Under the pieces are notes generated by a model, which worked only from the letters and a program-made list of their open reading frames with translations, was not told where the DNA came from and did no database searches. 64,000 nucleotides of DNA. It comes from Streptomyces sp. NRRL S-646 (GTDB lineage Bacteria; Actinomycetota; Actinomycetes; Streptomycetales; Streptomycetaceae). The DNA is taken from assembly GCF_000720765.1 (NCBI RefSeq), contig NZ_JODC01000032.1:45385-109384 (forward strand), given 5' to 3'. Position numbers and translations under genes: made by a program. Each line of letters starts with the position of its first letter. Positions within the stretch are counted from its first letter, which is position 1. Of this stretch, positions 55,976 through 64,000 are shown piece by piece.

Positions 55976-56950
55976 ATGGTGTCCTTGATCGACCACGCCG
56001 GAACGTGGGCCCTGGCGGCCTTCACCCGCCCCGGGCAGCAGTCGGCCGTCCCGGGGCTCGTCCGCAGGGACCACGTCCTGGACCTGTCGTCGTGCCCCGA
56101 GGCGGGTCGCCCCGCATCCACCCAGGAACTGCTGGAACGCTGGGACACCGCCGAGCCCGCGCTCGCCGCGCTCGCCTCGGGGACCGGCTGGATCCCGCTG
56201 GAGGACGTCGCACTCACCAGTCCGGTGAGCCCGCGACAGGTGTTCCAGTGCGGGGCCAACTACCGCACGCACGTGATCGATCTGGCGGTCAAGCACCACG
56301 ACGGCTCCGACGGCCGGACCGCGGAGCAGGTACGCGCGGACGCTGCGGCCACGATGGACAGCCGCCTGGAGCACCCGCCGTACGTCTTCACGGGCCTGCC
56401 CAGCGCGATCTGCGGCCCGTACGACGACGTCATCCTGCCCCGGCACGGCGAGAAGCCGGACTGGGAGCTGGAGCTGGCCGCCGTCATCGGCCGGTCCGCC
56501 CGCGACCTCGATGTGTCCGAGGCAATGGACGCCGTCGCCGGGTGGACGATCGTCAACGACCTCACCCTGCGGGAGCTGGTCCTGCGCCGCGACATGCCCG
56601 AACTCGGCGCGGACTGGCTGGCCAGCAAGAACGCCCCGACCTTCCTGCCGACCGGGCCGGTGATCGTGCCACGTACCGCCGCCCCGGACCCCGCGGAATT
56701 CCACCTGACGCTGAAGCTGAACGGCCAGGTGATGCAGGACGAGTCCGCCAAGGACATGATCTTCGACGTGGCGCGGATCGTCGCCCACTGCTCGAAGGTC
56801 GCCACCCTGCTGCCCGGCGACCTGGTCCTCACCGGCAGCCCGGCTGGCAACGGCCTGGTCCACGGCCGGCTGCTGCGGCCCGGCGACGTGATGGACGGTT
56901 CGATCACCGGCCTCGGCGCCCAGCGCAACCGCTGCGTGGCGCAGAAGTGA
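55976..56950 (+). CDS. Fumarylacetoacetate hydrolase-family protein (first of two)
   Basis: A 324-residue FAH-fold enzyme. After an N-terminal cap, QCGANYRTHVIDLA and the metal motif in KPDWELELAAVIGRSA (E-x-E) are seen, then AGWTIVNDLTLRELVLRRD and LPGDLVLTGSPAGNG. Enzymes of this type hydrolyse or decarboxylate ring-cleavage products with Mg or Mn. The ATG at 55976 has GAGGAG at seven bases. The stop overlaps the amidohydrolase start (TGATG). Confidence 0.88.
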   Translation: MVSLIDHAGTWALAAFTRPGQQSAVPGLVRRDHVLDLSSCPEAGRPASTQELLERWDTAEPALAALASGTGWIPLEDVALTSPVSPRQVFQCGANYRTHVIDLAVKHHDGSDGRTAEQVRADAAATMDSRLEHPPYVFTGLPSAICGPYDDVILPRHGEKPDWELELAAVIGRSARDLDVSEAMDAVAGWTIVNDLTLRELVLRRDMPELGADWLASKNAPTFLPTGPVIVPRTAAPDPAEFHLTLKLNGQVMQDESAKDMIFDVARIVAHCSKVATLLPGDLVLTGSPAGNGLVHGRLLRPGDVMDGSITGLGAQRNRCVAQK

Positions 56951-57993
56951 TGACCGCGCATCCCGTACCCGCCGTCGACCTGCACGCGCACCTGGGCGTC
57001 CGGGCCGTCGACGAGCTCATCGCGGGCGAACCCGGCCTGGCCCGGCAGCGGGAGACCGACGCGGCAGCACTCGGGCCCGTCTCACTCGCCGAGAACGTAC
57101 GGCAGATCGGCTCGCTGGGGCCCCGCCTCACCGACGTGGATCTGCGCCTGGAGGCGATGGACCGGGCCGGAACCGACATTCAGGCGGTCAGCGCCGTCCC
57201 GCTGCCCCACGCCTGGGCCGGCCGGGAACTGGCCGAGCGCGTCACCGCCGTCTCCAACGAGTCGGTCGCGGTCTTCTGCGCCAAACACCCCGACCGGCTG
57301 CTGCCGATCGGGTCGGTCGCCCTCCAGCATCCCGATCTGGCCGTGCGGCAACTGCGCGACGCGAGCACGGACCTGGGGATGCGCGGGGTGCAGATCTCCA
57401 CCGCCGCCGCTCCCGGTGTCGAGCTCGACGACTCCCGGCTGGCCGAGTTCTGGGCGGCGGCCGAAGAACTGGGGGTGGCGGTCCTCATCCACCCCTGGGG
57501 CTGCACGCTCGGCCCGCGGCTGAGCGCGTACTACCTGTTCAACACGGTCGGCAATCCCGTCGAGACCGCGCTCGCCCTGTCCCGGATCGCCTTCAGCGGA
57601 CTCCTCGAACGCCACCCCGCCCTGCGCATCTGGGCCGCCCACGGCGGCGGCTACCTCCCGACCTACCTCGGCCGCGCCGACCACGCATGGAGCGTCCGCC
57701 CCGACGCCCAGACCACGGCCGAGCCGCCCAGCGCCCAGCTGCGGCGGATCTGGGTCGACTCACTCGTCTACTCCCCCCAAGCGCTGCGCCACCTCGTCGA
57801 GGCCATCGGGCCGACCCAGGTCACCCTCGGCAGCGACTACCCCTTCGACATGGGCGTCGAGAACCCCGTCGAGCGACTGCTTGCAGCCGGACTCGACGCC
57901 GCCACCGTAACCGCCGTACGCGGAGGAAACGCCCAGCGGCTGCTGGGCCCTCTGCCCGGATTTCCGCACACACCCGCCGGAGGTATCCGATGA
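56950..57993 (+). CDS. Amidohydrolase family 2 (ACMSD/resorcylate-decarboxylase-like)
   Basis: A 347-residue TIM-barrel metalloenzyme. The metal ligands are H-x-H in VDLHAHLG near the N-terminus, His in LIHPWGC, His in WAAHGGGYLPT and the late Asp in LGSDYPFDMG. The layout matches 2-amino-3-carboxymuconate-semialdehyde decarboxylase and gamma-resorcylate decarboxylase. A non-oxidative decarboxylation or a C-C hydrolysis of an aromatic or ring-opened acid is likely. It is coupled to genes on both sides by short overlaps. Confidence 0.87.
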   Translation: MTAHPVPAVDLHAHLGVRAVDELIAGEPGLARQRETDAAALGPVSLAENVRQIGSLGPRLTDVDLRLEAMDRAGTDIQAVSAVPLPHAWAGRELAERVTAVSNESVAVFCAKHPDRLLPIGSVALQHPDLAVRQLRDASTDLGMRGVQISTAAAPGVELDDSRLAEFWAAAEELGVAVLIHPWGCTLGPRLSAYYLFNTVGNPVETALALSRIAFSGLLERHPALRIWAAHGGGYLPTYLGRADHAWSVRPDAQTTAEPPSAQLRRIWVDSLVYSPQALRHLVEAIGPTQVTLGSDYPFDMGVENPVERLLAAGLDAATVTAVRGGNAQRLLGPLPGFPHTPAGGIR

Positions 57994-58928
57994 CGGAACG
58001 ACTGATCACCCACCTGAGGCATGTCGACCTCGCCGTGCCCGACTTCGACAAGCAGCGCGAGTTCTACACCACGCTGTGGGGCCTGACCCAGGTCGCCGAG
58101 GACGACGGCATCGCCTTCCTGGCCGCCGAGGGCTCCCCCGAGCAGTACATCGTCCGGCTGCGCCGCGACAGCGAGAAACGGCTCGACCTCATCTCCTACG
58201 GAGCCCGCGACCGCGCCGCCGTCGACGCCCTCGCCGCCCAACTGGCCACGGACGGTGTGCGGTTGGTGCATGAGCCGAGGGACCTGGACACCCCGGGTGG
58301 CGGCTACGGCCTGCGGTTCTTCGACGTCGACGGCCGCACCATCGAGGTCAGCGCCGAGGTCGCCGAGCGCCGCCACCGCAAGATCGAGGAGCGCGAGTCG
58401 ATCCCGGTCCGGCTCTCCCACGTCGTGGTCAACTCCGCCAACCCCGAGGCCACCCGCACCTTCTACGAGAAGCACCTCGCCTTCGGCCTGACGGACTCGC
58501 TGACCCTGCCGCACATGGGCGACCTGATGTACTTCATGCGCTGCAGCCCGCAGCACCACAGCCTGGCCATCGCCCGCGGTCCGCACACCTCCCTGCACCA
58601 CGTCTCCTTCGAGATGCGCGGCCTGGACGAGTACATGCGCGGCTCCGGCCGGCTCCTGCGGGCAGGCACGCACAAGGTGTGGGGTCCCGGCCGCCACATG
58701 GCCGGAGACAACACCTTCTCGTACTTCCTGGACCCACACGGCAACACCGTCGAGTACACCACCGAACTGGAGCTGCTCGACGAGGACATCTGGCATCCCA
58801 GCCAGTACGACGTGTCCCAGCCGGAGAACCAGGACCAGTGGGGCACCGCCAACCCGTTCAGCGAACTGGTCGCCAAGGAGTCCTTCAACGATGTCGACCG
58901 CGGCTGCTTCGTCGCGCCCCCGGTGTGA
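57990..58928 (+). CDS. VOC-family protein, type I extradiol dioxygenase-like
   Basis: A 312-residue protein with two pairs of VOC modules: THLRHVDLAVPDFDKQREFY at the start and RLSHVVVNSANPEATRTFYEKH in the second half. The metal triad can be placed in the second half as LSHVVVN, HHVSFEM and VEYTTEL (two His and a Glu). This is the arrangement of Fe(II) extradiol enzymes such as 2,3-dihydroxybiphenyl dioxygenase. It probably opens a catecholic or trihydroxylated ring. ATGA overlap with the amidohydrolase. Confidence 0.85.
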   Translation: MTERLITHLRHVDLAVPDFDKQREFYTTLWGLTQVAEDDGIAFLAAEGSPEQYIVRLRRDSEKRLDLISYGARDRAAVDALAAQLATDGVRLVHEPRDLDTPGGGYGLRFFDVDGRTIEVSAEVAERRHRKIEERESIPVRLSHVVVNSANPEATRTFYEKHLAFGLTDSLTLPHMGDLMYFMRCSPQHHSLAIARGPHTSLHHVSFEMRGLDEYMRGSGRLLRAGTHKVWGPGRHMAGDNTFSYFLDPHGNTVEYTTELELLDEDIWHPSQYDVSQPENQDQWGTANPFSELVAKESFNDVDRGCFVAPPV

Positions 58929-58935
58929 GGTGACC

Positions 58936-59928
58936 ATGAACGTTCTGAAGGAGTACGGCAGCGACCCCGAGGCCGCCATCGCCAAGGCCGCCGCCCTGCA
59001 CAGCAACTGGAACCGCTGGGGCCACGACGACGCCCTCGGCACCGTCAACTTCCTCGACGACGGACTGCGGGCGCGGGCCGGTGCCCTGGTGCGCACGGGC
59101 ATCTCCTTCTCGCTCGCGCTGCCGCTGGACGAGAACGGCCCGCAGAACGGCTGGAAGCGCCGGGTCAATCCGGTGCACACCATGATGTCCACCGGCCAGG
59201 ACACCGCCGCGCAGATGGGCACCCCGCACGGACTGACCGCCGCCGACGACGCCGTCTACATGCCGTTGCAGTGCGGCACCCAGTGGGACGGGCTCGGGCA
59301 CGTCTTCGACCACGGCATCGGCTGGAACGGCCGCCGCGGCGCCGAGACCGTCACCAGCGAGGGCGACGCGGTGACCGGCATCGAGAACCTCGCCGCCCCG
59401 CTGGTCGGCCGAGGCGTCCTGCTCGACGTGGGCCGGGCACTGGGGGGTGAAAACGGTGAACTCGACGACGGCCACCCCATCACCACCGAGGACCTGAGGG
59501 CCACAGTCGAACGGCAGGGACCGACCAGCGAGGTGCGCCGCGGCGACATCGTGCTGGTCCGCACCGGCCAGCTCGCCCGGGTCCGGCGCGCCCTGGCCCG
59601 CGGCGAGGGCTGGGGGACGTACGCCGGCGGGCCCGCCCCCGGCCTCTCCTTCGGCACGGTCGGCTGGCTGCACGGCACCGAGATCGCCGCGATCGCCACC
59701 GACACCTGGGGCTTCGAGGTACGGCCCAACGAGTTCCCCGGCTCCTTCCAGCCGCTGCACCAGGTGGTGCTGCCGCACGTCGGGCTGCTGGTGGGAGAGA
59801 TGTGGGACCTCGACGCCCTGGCCGAGCACTGCGCCGACGACGGGGTGTACGAGTTCCTGCTCGCCGCCCAGCCGCTGCCGTTCACCGGCGCCGTCGGTTC
59901 CCCGGTGAATCCCATCGCCGTGAAGTGA
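58936..59928 (+). CDS. Cyclase family protein (kynurenine-formamidase-like)
   Basis: A 330-residue metal-dependent hydrolase of the cyclase group. The signature is seen as QCGTQWDGLGHVFDHG, in which the usual HxGTHxDxPxH has Gln at the first two His positions but keeps Asp and the last His. Further match: RRGDIVLVRTGQ and a late HQVVLPHVGLLVGE. It may hydrolyse a lactone or amide in the pathway. The ATG has GAGGTGACC in front. Confidence 0.8.
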   Translation: MNVLKEYGSDPEAAIAKAAALHSNWNRWGHDDALGTVNFLDDGLRARAGALVRTGISFSLALPLDENGPQNGWKRRVNPVHTMMSTGQDTAAQMGTPHGLTAADDAVYMPLQCGTQWDGLGHVFDHGIGWNGRRGAETVTSEGDAVTGIENLAAPLVGRGVLLDVGRALGGENGELDDGHPITTEDLRATVERQGPTSEVRRGDIVLVRTGQLARVRRALARGEGWGTYAGGPAPGLSFGTVGWLHGTEIAAIATDTWGFEVRPNEFPGSFQPLHQVVLPHVGLLVGEMWDLDALAEHCADDGVYEFLLAAQPLPFTGAVGSPVNPIAVK

Positions 59929-59988
59929 CCCGCCGCTCACCGCACACGCACCGACAGCGCCCCCTTCGAGCCGCAAGGACGCACACCC

Positions 59989-60957
59989 TTGAAACTCACC
60001 ACCCTCCGCACCCCCGCGGGCCCACGTCTGGGCATCGCCGACGGCGACGCCGTCCGGGTGCTGCCCACGCGGGAAGCCCTGCTCCAGGTGATCCAGGGCG
60101 GCCAGGAGGCCCTTGACGACGTGGCTCGCCGGGCCCGCGACGCCGAGGCCCTGCCCCTGGAGCAGGCCGACTTCGCCCCGCTCCTCCAGCCGCCGACCAT
60201 CCGCGACTACCTGACCTTCGAGAACCACATCGCCGTCCTGATGTCGAAGGATGCGGCCGACGGCGCCGTCCCCGAGGGCTGGTACGAGGAACCCGGCTTC
60301 TACTTCTCCAACCCCGTCGCGGTCGTCGCCCCGTACGACCCCGTGCCGGTGCCCCCGGGCGCACGGCGGTTCGACTACGAACTGGAGATCGCCGCGGTCG
60401 TCGGGCGGGCCGGGTCCGACCTGACGCCCGCGCGGGCCCGCGAGCACATCCTCGGCTTCACCGTCATGAACGACTGGTCCGCACGCGACCTCCAGCGCCG
60501 CGAACTGACCCTGCCGCTCGGCCCATCGAAGTCCAAGGACACCGCCACCACCCTCGGGCCCTGGCTGGTCACCGCCGACGAGTTCGCCGACGTGTGGGAC
60601 GACGAGGGCACCCTGTCCCTCACCACCGAGGTACGGCTGAACGGCCGGCGTACCGGCGGCGACACCACCGCACACATGTCGTGGACCTTCCCAGAACTCC
60701 TCGCCTACGCCTCGCGGGGCACGGTCGTCCGGCCCGGCGACGTCTTCGGCTCGGGCACATGCGGTACCGGCTGCCTCGCCGAGCTGTGGGTGTCCCAGCC
60801 CGACACGGCGCCCGGCCCGCTCGCTCCCGGCGACACCGTCCGGATCGACATCGAACGCATCGGGCACATCGAGAACCGGATCGTCCCCGGTCCGGAGCCC
60901 GTCCCTCTCCCACCCGCCCGCAGCCGTCGTACGAGTCACACAGGGAGAACGTCATGA
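59989..60957 (+). CDS. Fumarylacetoacetate hydrolase-family protein (second)
   Basis: A 322-residue FAH-fold enzyme, distinct from the first. It has RDYLTFENHIAVL, the metal motif FDYELEIAAVVGRAGSDL (E-x-E), GFTVMNDWSARDLQRRE, KSKDTATTLGPWLVT and VFGSGTCGTGCLAELW. This is closest in pattern to true fumarylacetoacetase-like C-C hydrolases. The start is TTG with AAGGA a few bases upstream. ATGA overlap with the next FAD monooxygenase. Confidence 0.87.
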   Translation: MKLTTLRTPAGPRLGIADGDAVRVLPTREALLQVIQGGQEALDDVARRARDAEALPLEQADFAPLLQPPTIRDYLTFENHIAVLMSKDAADGAVPEGWYEEPGFYFSNPVAVVAPYDPVPVPPGARRFDYELEIAAVVGRAGSDLTPARAREHILGFTVMNDWSARDLQRRELTLPLGPSKSKDTATTLGPWLVTADEFADVWDDEGTLSLTTEVRLNGRRTGGDTTAHMSWTFPELLAYASRGTVVRPGDVFGSGTCGTGCLAELWVSQPDTAPGPLAPGDTVRIDIERIGHIENRIVPGPEPVPLPPARSRRTSHTGRTS

Positions 60958-62105
60958 GCCAGGTTTCCCGGGTACTCATCCAGGGCGCGGGCATCGGCGG
61001 GCTCGTCGCCGCCACCGCCCTGGCCCAGCGGGGCGTCCACGTCGACGTGGTCGAGCACCGCCCGGCCGGCTCCGTCCTCGGCGTCGGCCTCAACCAGCCC
61101 GGCAACGCCCTGCGTGTCATGCAGGAGATCGGCGTCCTCGACGACTGTCTGGCGGCCGGCTACCAGTACCGCGAACTGCGCATGGTCGCCCCGGACAGCA
61201 CCACCGTGGTGGACTTCCCGCCGCCGGACCACCCCGGCGTGCCCCCGAACAACGGCATCCAGCGCAGCGAACTGTGCCGGATCCTGCTCGGCGCTGCCCG
61301 CGGCGCGGGGGCCCGCCTGCACCACGGCGTCACCCTGTCCACCGTCCAGGAGGACGAGGACGGTGTGTATGCCGACTTCACCGCCGCCGTCGAGGGCGCG
61401 TCCGTATCCGAAGCGGGCCGCTACGACCTGCTGCTCGGCTTCGACGGCATCCGCTCGCGGGTCCGCCGCCACCTCTACGGCGACCGTTACGACGCCGAGT
61501 ACACCGGCTTCGCGTGCTGGCGGATCAGCCTGCCCAGGCCCGAACAGCTCGAACGGGTCGTGTACGCCGTCTCCGGGCAGGTCAAGGCCACCCTGATCCC
61601 GCTCAGCGACACCGACTGCTACGTGGCCCTCGTCCTCCAGGAGCACATCGGGGGCCGACGCGACGCTGCGGAGGTGGCGGACCGGATCAGAGTCCTGCTG
61701 GGGGAGTTCACCGGCTGGGTCGGGGAACTGGCCGGGCAGGTCTCCGGCCAGGCCGCGTCGGCCGCGTACAGCCCCGTCGAGCAGGTCACGGTTCGCGAAC
61801 CGTGGTTCCGCGGCCGGATCGCGGTGGCCGGTGACGCCGCACACGCCAGCAGCCCGCACATGGCCCAGGGCGCCGCGATGGCGGCGGAGGACGCCGTCGT
61901 GCTCGCCCAGTGTCTGGACTCGGCCGAGCCGCTCGACAAGGCCCTTCACACCTGGTGGGAGCGGCGCATGCGCCGCGCGGGATTCGTCCAGGACTACTCG
62001 GCGGCCCTGCTGCGCACCGAGTCGGGAACGCCGACCCCGGACGACGAGGAACTCCTCAAACTGCCCATCCCGGCGGCCCAGGCGAGACTCGCCGAACCGT
62101 ACTGA
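60954..62105 (+). CDS. FAD-dependent aromatic monooxygenase (second)
   Basis: A 383-residue group A flavoprotein: FAD site VLIQGAGIGGLVAATALAQ, DG motif LLLGFDGIRSRVRRHLYG and GD motif IAVAGDAAHASSPHMAQGAA. It is only distantly like the monooxygenase at 52511, so the block contains two different hydroxylases. It is in the same operon as the extradiol-type and FAH enzymes and likely prepares the ring for opening. The ATG is backed by GGGAG. Confidence 0.9.
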   Translation: MSQVSRVLIQGAGIGGLVAATALAQRGVHVDVVEHRPAGSVLGVGLNQPGNALRVMQEIGVLDDCLAAGYQYRELRMVAPDSTTVVDFPPPDHPGVPPNNGIQRSELCRILLGAARGAGARLHHGVTLSTVQEDEDGVYADFTAAVEGASVSEAGRYDLLLGFDGIRSRVRRHLYGDRYDAEYTGFACWRISLPRPEQLERVVYAVSGQVKATLIPLSDTDCYVALVLQEHIGGRRDAAEVADRIRVLLGEFTGWVGELAGQVSGQAASAAYSPVEQVTVREPWFRGRIAVAGDAAHASSPHMAQGAAMAAEDAVVLAQCLDSAEPLDKALHTWWERRMRRAGFVQDYSAALLRTESGTPTPDDEELLKLPIPAAQARLAEPY

Positions 62106-62466
62106 CCGCAACACACAGGTGGCGCCGAGTTCACCGGGGCTCGGCGCACCACCCGCCGGCCGGCCGTGGAACGACCCGCACCAGGGCAGGCCTCAACGAC
62201 GGCCGTCCGCTGCACCGCCACGCCGTCCGCACCCCGTCAGGCCCGCCGCACCCCGTGACGCCGGCCGCACCCCATTGGGCCGCTACGCCCGGCCGGTACA
62301 CGGCGACGCACCTACCTGCATCGGCCAACCCCGTCAGGCCGCTACGCCGGCCGCACACCGCCGGAGCACCGCCCGGCCGAACGCCCGCTCGCCCTCTCCG
62401 ACGTCGCCCTCCCGCTGAGGGTCGCGCGTCGGCCCATCGTCATCCCCCGACCAACCGGGAGCGAAC
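62106..62466. other. Spacer with imperfect short repeats before the MFS gene
   Basis: No gene. Between about 62215 and 62370 there are several imperfect copies of CGCACCCCGTCAGGCC-like units, and GGCCGCTACGCC occurs twice. A ribosome site GGGAG lies just before 62467. Confidence 0.5.
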
Positions 62467-63708
62467 ATGTCCGAGTCGAAAGTCGAGGGGTACAACCACG
62501 TACCCGCCGCTCCTTCCCCCGGCACAAGAACAGCAGGCCTCGGGCAGGCGCTCATCCTGCTGCTGGCCAGATGCATGGGAGTCCTCGGCGCCGTCCTGCT
62601 CACCCCTGTCCTGCCCAAGATGCAGGACGCGTTCGACGGCACCGCGGGCGCCGACATTCTGGTGCCCGTCACGCTCACCGCCCCCGCCCTGATGATCGGT
62701 CTGCTGTCGCTCGTCGCCGGATCGGTCGCCGACCGCCTGGGCCGCAAAGGGCTGCTGGTGGGCGCCCTCCTCGTCTACGCCCTCGTCGGCACCGCCCCGC
62801 TGTGGCTGGACTCGCTGCCTCTCATCGTCGGCAGCCGGGTCCTGGTCGGGGTCTGCGAGGCGGCCATCATGACGTGCTGCACCACACTGATAGCCGACCA
62901 CTTCGACGGCCACCGGCGTGACAAGTACCTCGGCCTGCAGGTGGTGTTCACGAACATCTCCGCCATCGCGTTCTTCGGGCTCGGCGGTGTGCTCGGCGGC
63001 GCGGGATGGCGCACCCCGTTCTGGCTGTACGCCGTCGGCCTGGCCCTCGCCGTCCTCGTGGCCCTCTTCGTCCGACAGCCGGCTTCCGGAGCCGAGCGGG
63101 GCACGCTGCAGCCCGTTCCCTGGCGGAGCCTGCGCAAGCCCGTCTGTGTGTCGCTCCTCGGCGGAGTGGTCTTCTACACGCCAATCGTGGAACTGTCGTA
63201 CGTCCTCGACGGCATCGGCGTCGAGTCCACCGCCACGATCGGACAGGTCAGTGCCGCCTCCGGGGTGGCCACCGCGCTCGGCGGAGTCGTCTTCGGTCGC
63301 GTCTCGCGATCCGGCCCGCGCACCCTGCTGCCCTTGGCCTTCGGCCTCGCAGGCGCCGGACTCGTCGGCATGGCCCTCGGCTCCCAAATCGCCGTGGTGG
63401 CCGTCGGCGCGGTGATCGCCTGCGCGGGTACCGGTCTGCTGCTGCCGACCCTCCTGACATGGGCCATCTCCTCCCTCGGCTACGAGGAGCGCGGTCGCGG
63501 CACCGGATTGTGGACCGCCGCCTTCGGCATCGGCCAGTTCTTCTGCCCCCTGGCGGTCCTCGCCCTGTCGGCCCGGCTGGGCGGTCTGTCGGCCGCGATC
63601 ACCGCGGTGGGCGCGGTGTCGCTCGCCATGGCACTCGCCGTGGTCGCCGTCGTGGGCCGGAGCGAGGTCGGCACGTTCCGCGCAGTCACCGCCGACAACG
63701 AATCCTGA
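62467..63708 (+). CDS. MFS transporter, probable aromatic-acid/H+ symporter
   Basis: A 413-residue major facilitator with 12 predicted helices. The loop 2-3 motif is GSVADRLGRKG, and the chain starts with LILLLARCMGVLGAVLLTPV. A long central loop lies near residue 205. It likely imports the substrate of the aromatic block or exports an intermediate. It lies downstream of that operon after a 361-base spacer. The ATG has GGGAG in front. Confidence 0.88.
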   Translation: MSESKVEGYNHVPAAPSPGTRTAGLGQALILLLARCMGVLGAVLLTPVLPKMQDAFDGTAGADILVPVTLTAPALMIGLLSLVAGSVADRLGRKGLLVGALLVYALVGTAPLWLDSLPLIVGSRVLVGVCEAAIMTCCTTLIADHFDGHRRDKYLGLQVVFTNISAIAFFGLGGVLGGAGWRTPFWLYAVGLALAVLVALFVRQPASGAERGTLQPVPWRSLRKPVCVSLLGGVVFYTPIVELSYVLDGIGVESTATIGQVSAASGVATALGGVVFGRVSRSGPRTLLPLAFGLAGAGLVGMALGSQIAVVAVGAVIACAGTGLLLPTLLTWAISSLGYEERGRGTGLWTAAFGIGQFFCPLAVLALSARLGGLSAAITAVGAVSLAMALAVVAVVGRSEVGTFRAVTADNES

Positions 63709-63922
63709 GGCTCCTCATAACCGCACACCTTCATACGCGTCAACCGAGTCGGATACGTCGCCCGCATCGCGGTGATGCGAGTGATCGTCAACCCGCTGAT
63801 GTCCAGGATCGCCAGGACGGCCATGCGCACGTGAAGCAGGCGGCCGAGATGGTGGTGGACCGCTACATCACGCTCGTGGACCGTGCGGTGCATGAACCCT
63901 GAGAGGTCGTTTTCTCCCTTTG
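63709..63922. other. Spacer without recognised gene
   Basis: A few broken frames (for instance one ending VVDRYITLVDRAVHEP) were seen but no clear start, ribosome site or family match. They could be gene debris. Confidence 0.4.
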
Positions 63923-64000
63923 TTTCATCCCGGAATCGGCGGTTGGTGTAGTTTTGCGGGGTCGCGCCAGGAGACGGTGGTCTCGCCGGTGAGGCGGCGG
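63923..64000 (-). CDS. C-terminal end of an unrecognised gene (partial)
   Basis: The last 25 codons (24 residues and TGA) of a minus-strand frame that runs out of the window: …GETTVSWRDPAKLHQPPIPG. Codon use is normal for the genome. It is too short to name. Confidence 0.4.

Noticed and set aside
63480..63893. A 137-codon minus-strand frame over the MFS end
   Set aside because: It overlaps the MFS gene on the opposite strand and has no recognisable family; the part beyond the MFS gene may be debris but cannot be supported.

Overview
The window looks like a chromosomal segment of a Streptomyces or close relative. Base composition is very high GC with strong third-position GC. Starts are often GTG or TTG, many genes overlap by ATGA, GGAGG-type ribosome sites are common, and Tat-type secreted hydrolases, FHA/Ser-Thr kinases and many FAD, TetR, GntR, ROK and LysR genes are present. 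No rRNA, tRNA or CRISPR array was seen.

Layout. (1) 1-4.4 kb: a sugar-acid operon (alcohol-dehydrogenase-type MDR, SDR, KDPG-type aldolase, PfkB kinase, aldo/keto reductase, GntR/FCD regulator). (2) 4.7-7.6 kb: a DEAD-box helicase with a long leader, and a membrane Ser/Thr kinase whose outer domain resembles the RodZ C-terminal domain. (3) 7.8-13 kb: secreted arabinose/galactose-releasing enzymes, namely a GH27-CBM13 enzyme and an unusual single polypeptide joining a DUF1680/GH127 module, two lectin-type modules and a GH62 module. (4) 13.5-24.5 kb: acetaldehyde dehydrogenase with a GAF/winged-helix regulator, a PGRP-type amidase, acetamidase/formamidase plus permease, a nitrobindin-like protein, and the divergent xylA / xylB-ROK locus. 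(5) 24.7-32.2 kb: a small membrane protein, a nine-copy 8-bp tandem repeat, then a four-gene operon: a Gly-rich repeat protein with a leader-like N-terminus; a zinc-ribbon/FHA/PqqD-like/M50 protease fusion; an active-looking Ser/Thr kinase; and a pseudokinase. This operon is the best candidate for an undescribed system. (6) 32.2-36.1 kb: PadR regulator with a perfect operator, acyl-CoA dehydrogenase-like protein, secreted phytase-like protein. (7) 36.2-45.3 kb: a methyltransferase remnant, a SWIM/SNF2 pair whose SNF2 gene is cut exactly at its Walker A region, and at the cut a Tn554-like element with three tyrosine recombinases plus a TnpC-like protein. (8) 45.6-63.7 kb: a large catabolic region in two blocks. 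One is a CoA-ester block (enoyl-CoA hydratase, NTF2-like, ALDH, 3-hydroxyacyl-CoA dehydrogenase, CoA-transferase A/B, TetR). The other is an aromatic-ring block (two FAD monooxygenases, extradiol-type VOC protein, two FAH-type hydrolases, amidohydrolase, cyclase, LysR, TetR, MFS).

How it fits together. The left half is mainly plant-polysaccharide and sugar use: extracellular arabinofuranosidases and galactosidase feed pentoses and hexoses to XylA/XylB and to a keto-deoxy-sugar-acid route. The right half reads as aromatic or polyphenol catabolism ending in CoA thioesters. The recombinase element sits at the boundary. The missing N-terminal half of SNF2 does not reappear on its other side, so either the element carries a large cargo or the locus was rearranged. 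All functions are read from motifs and gene context; no database search was run.
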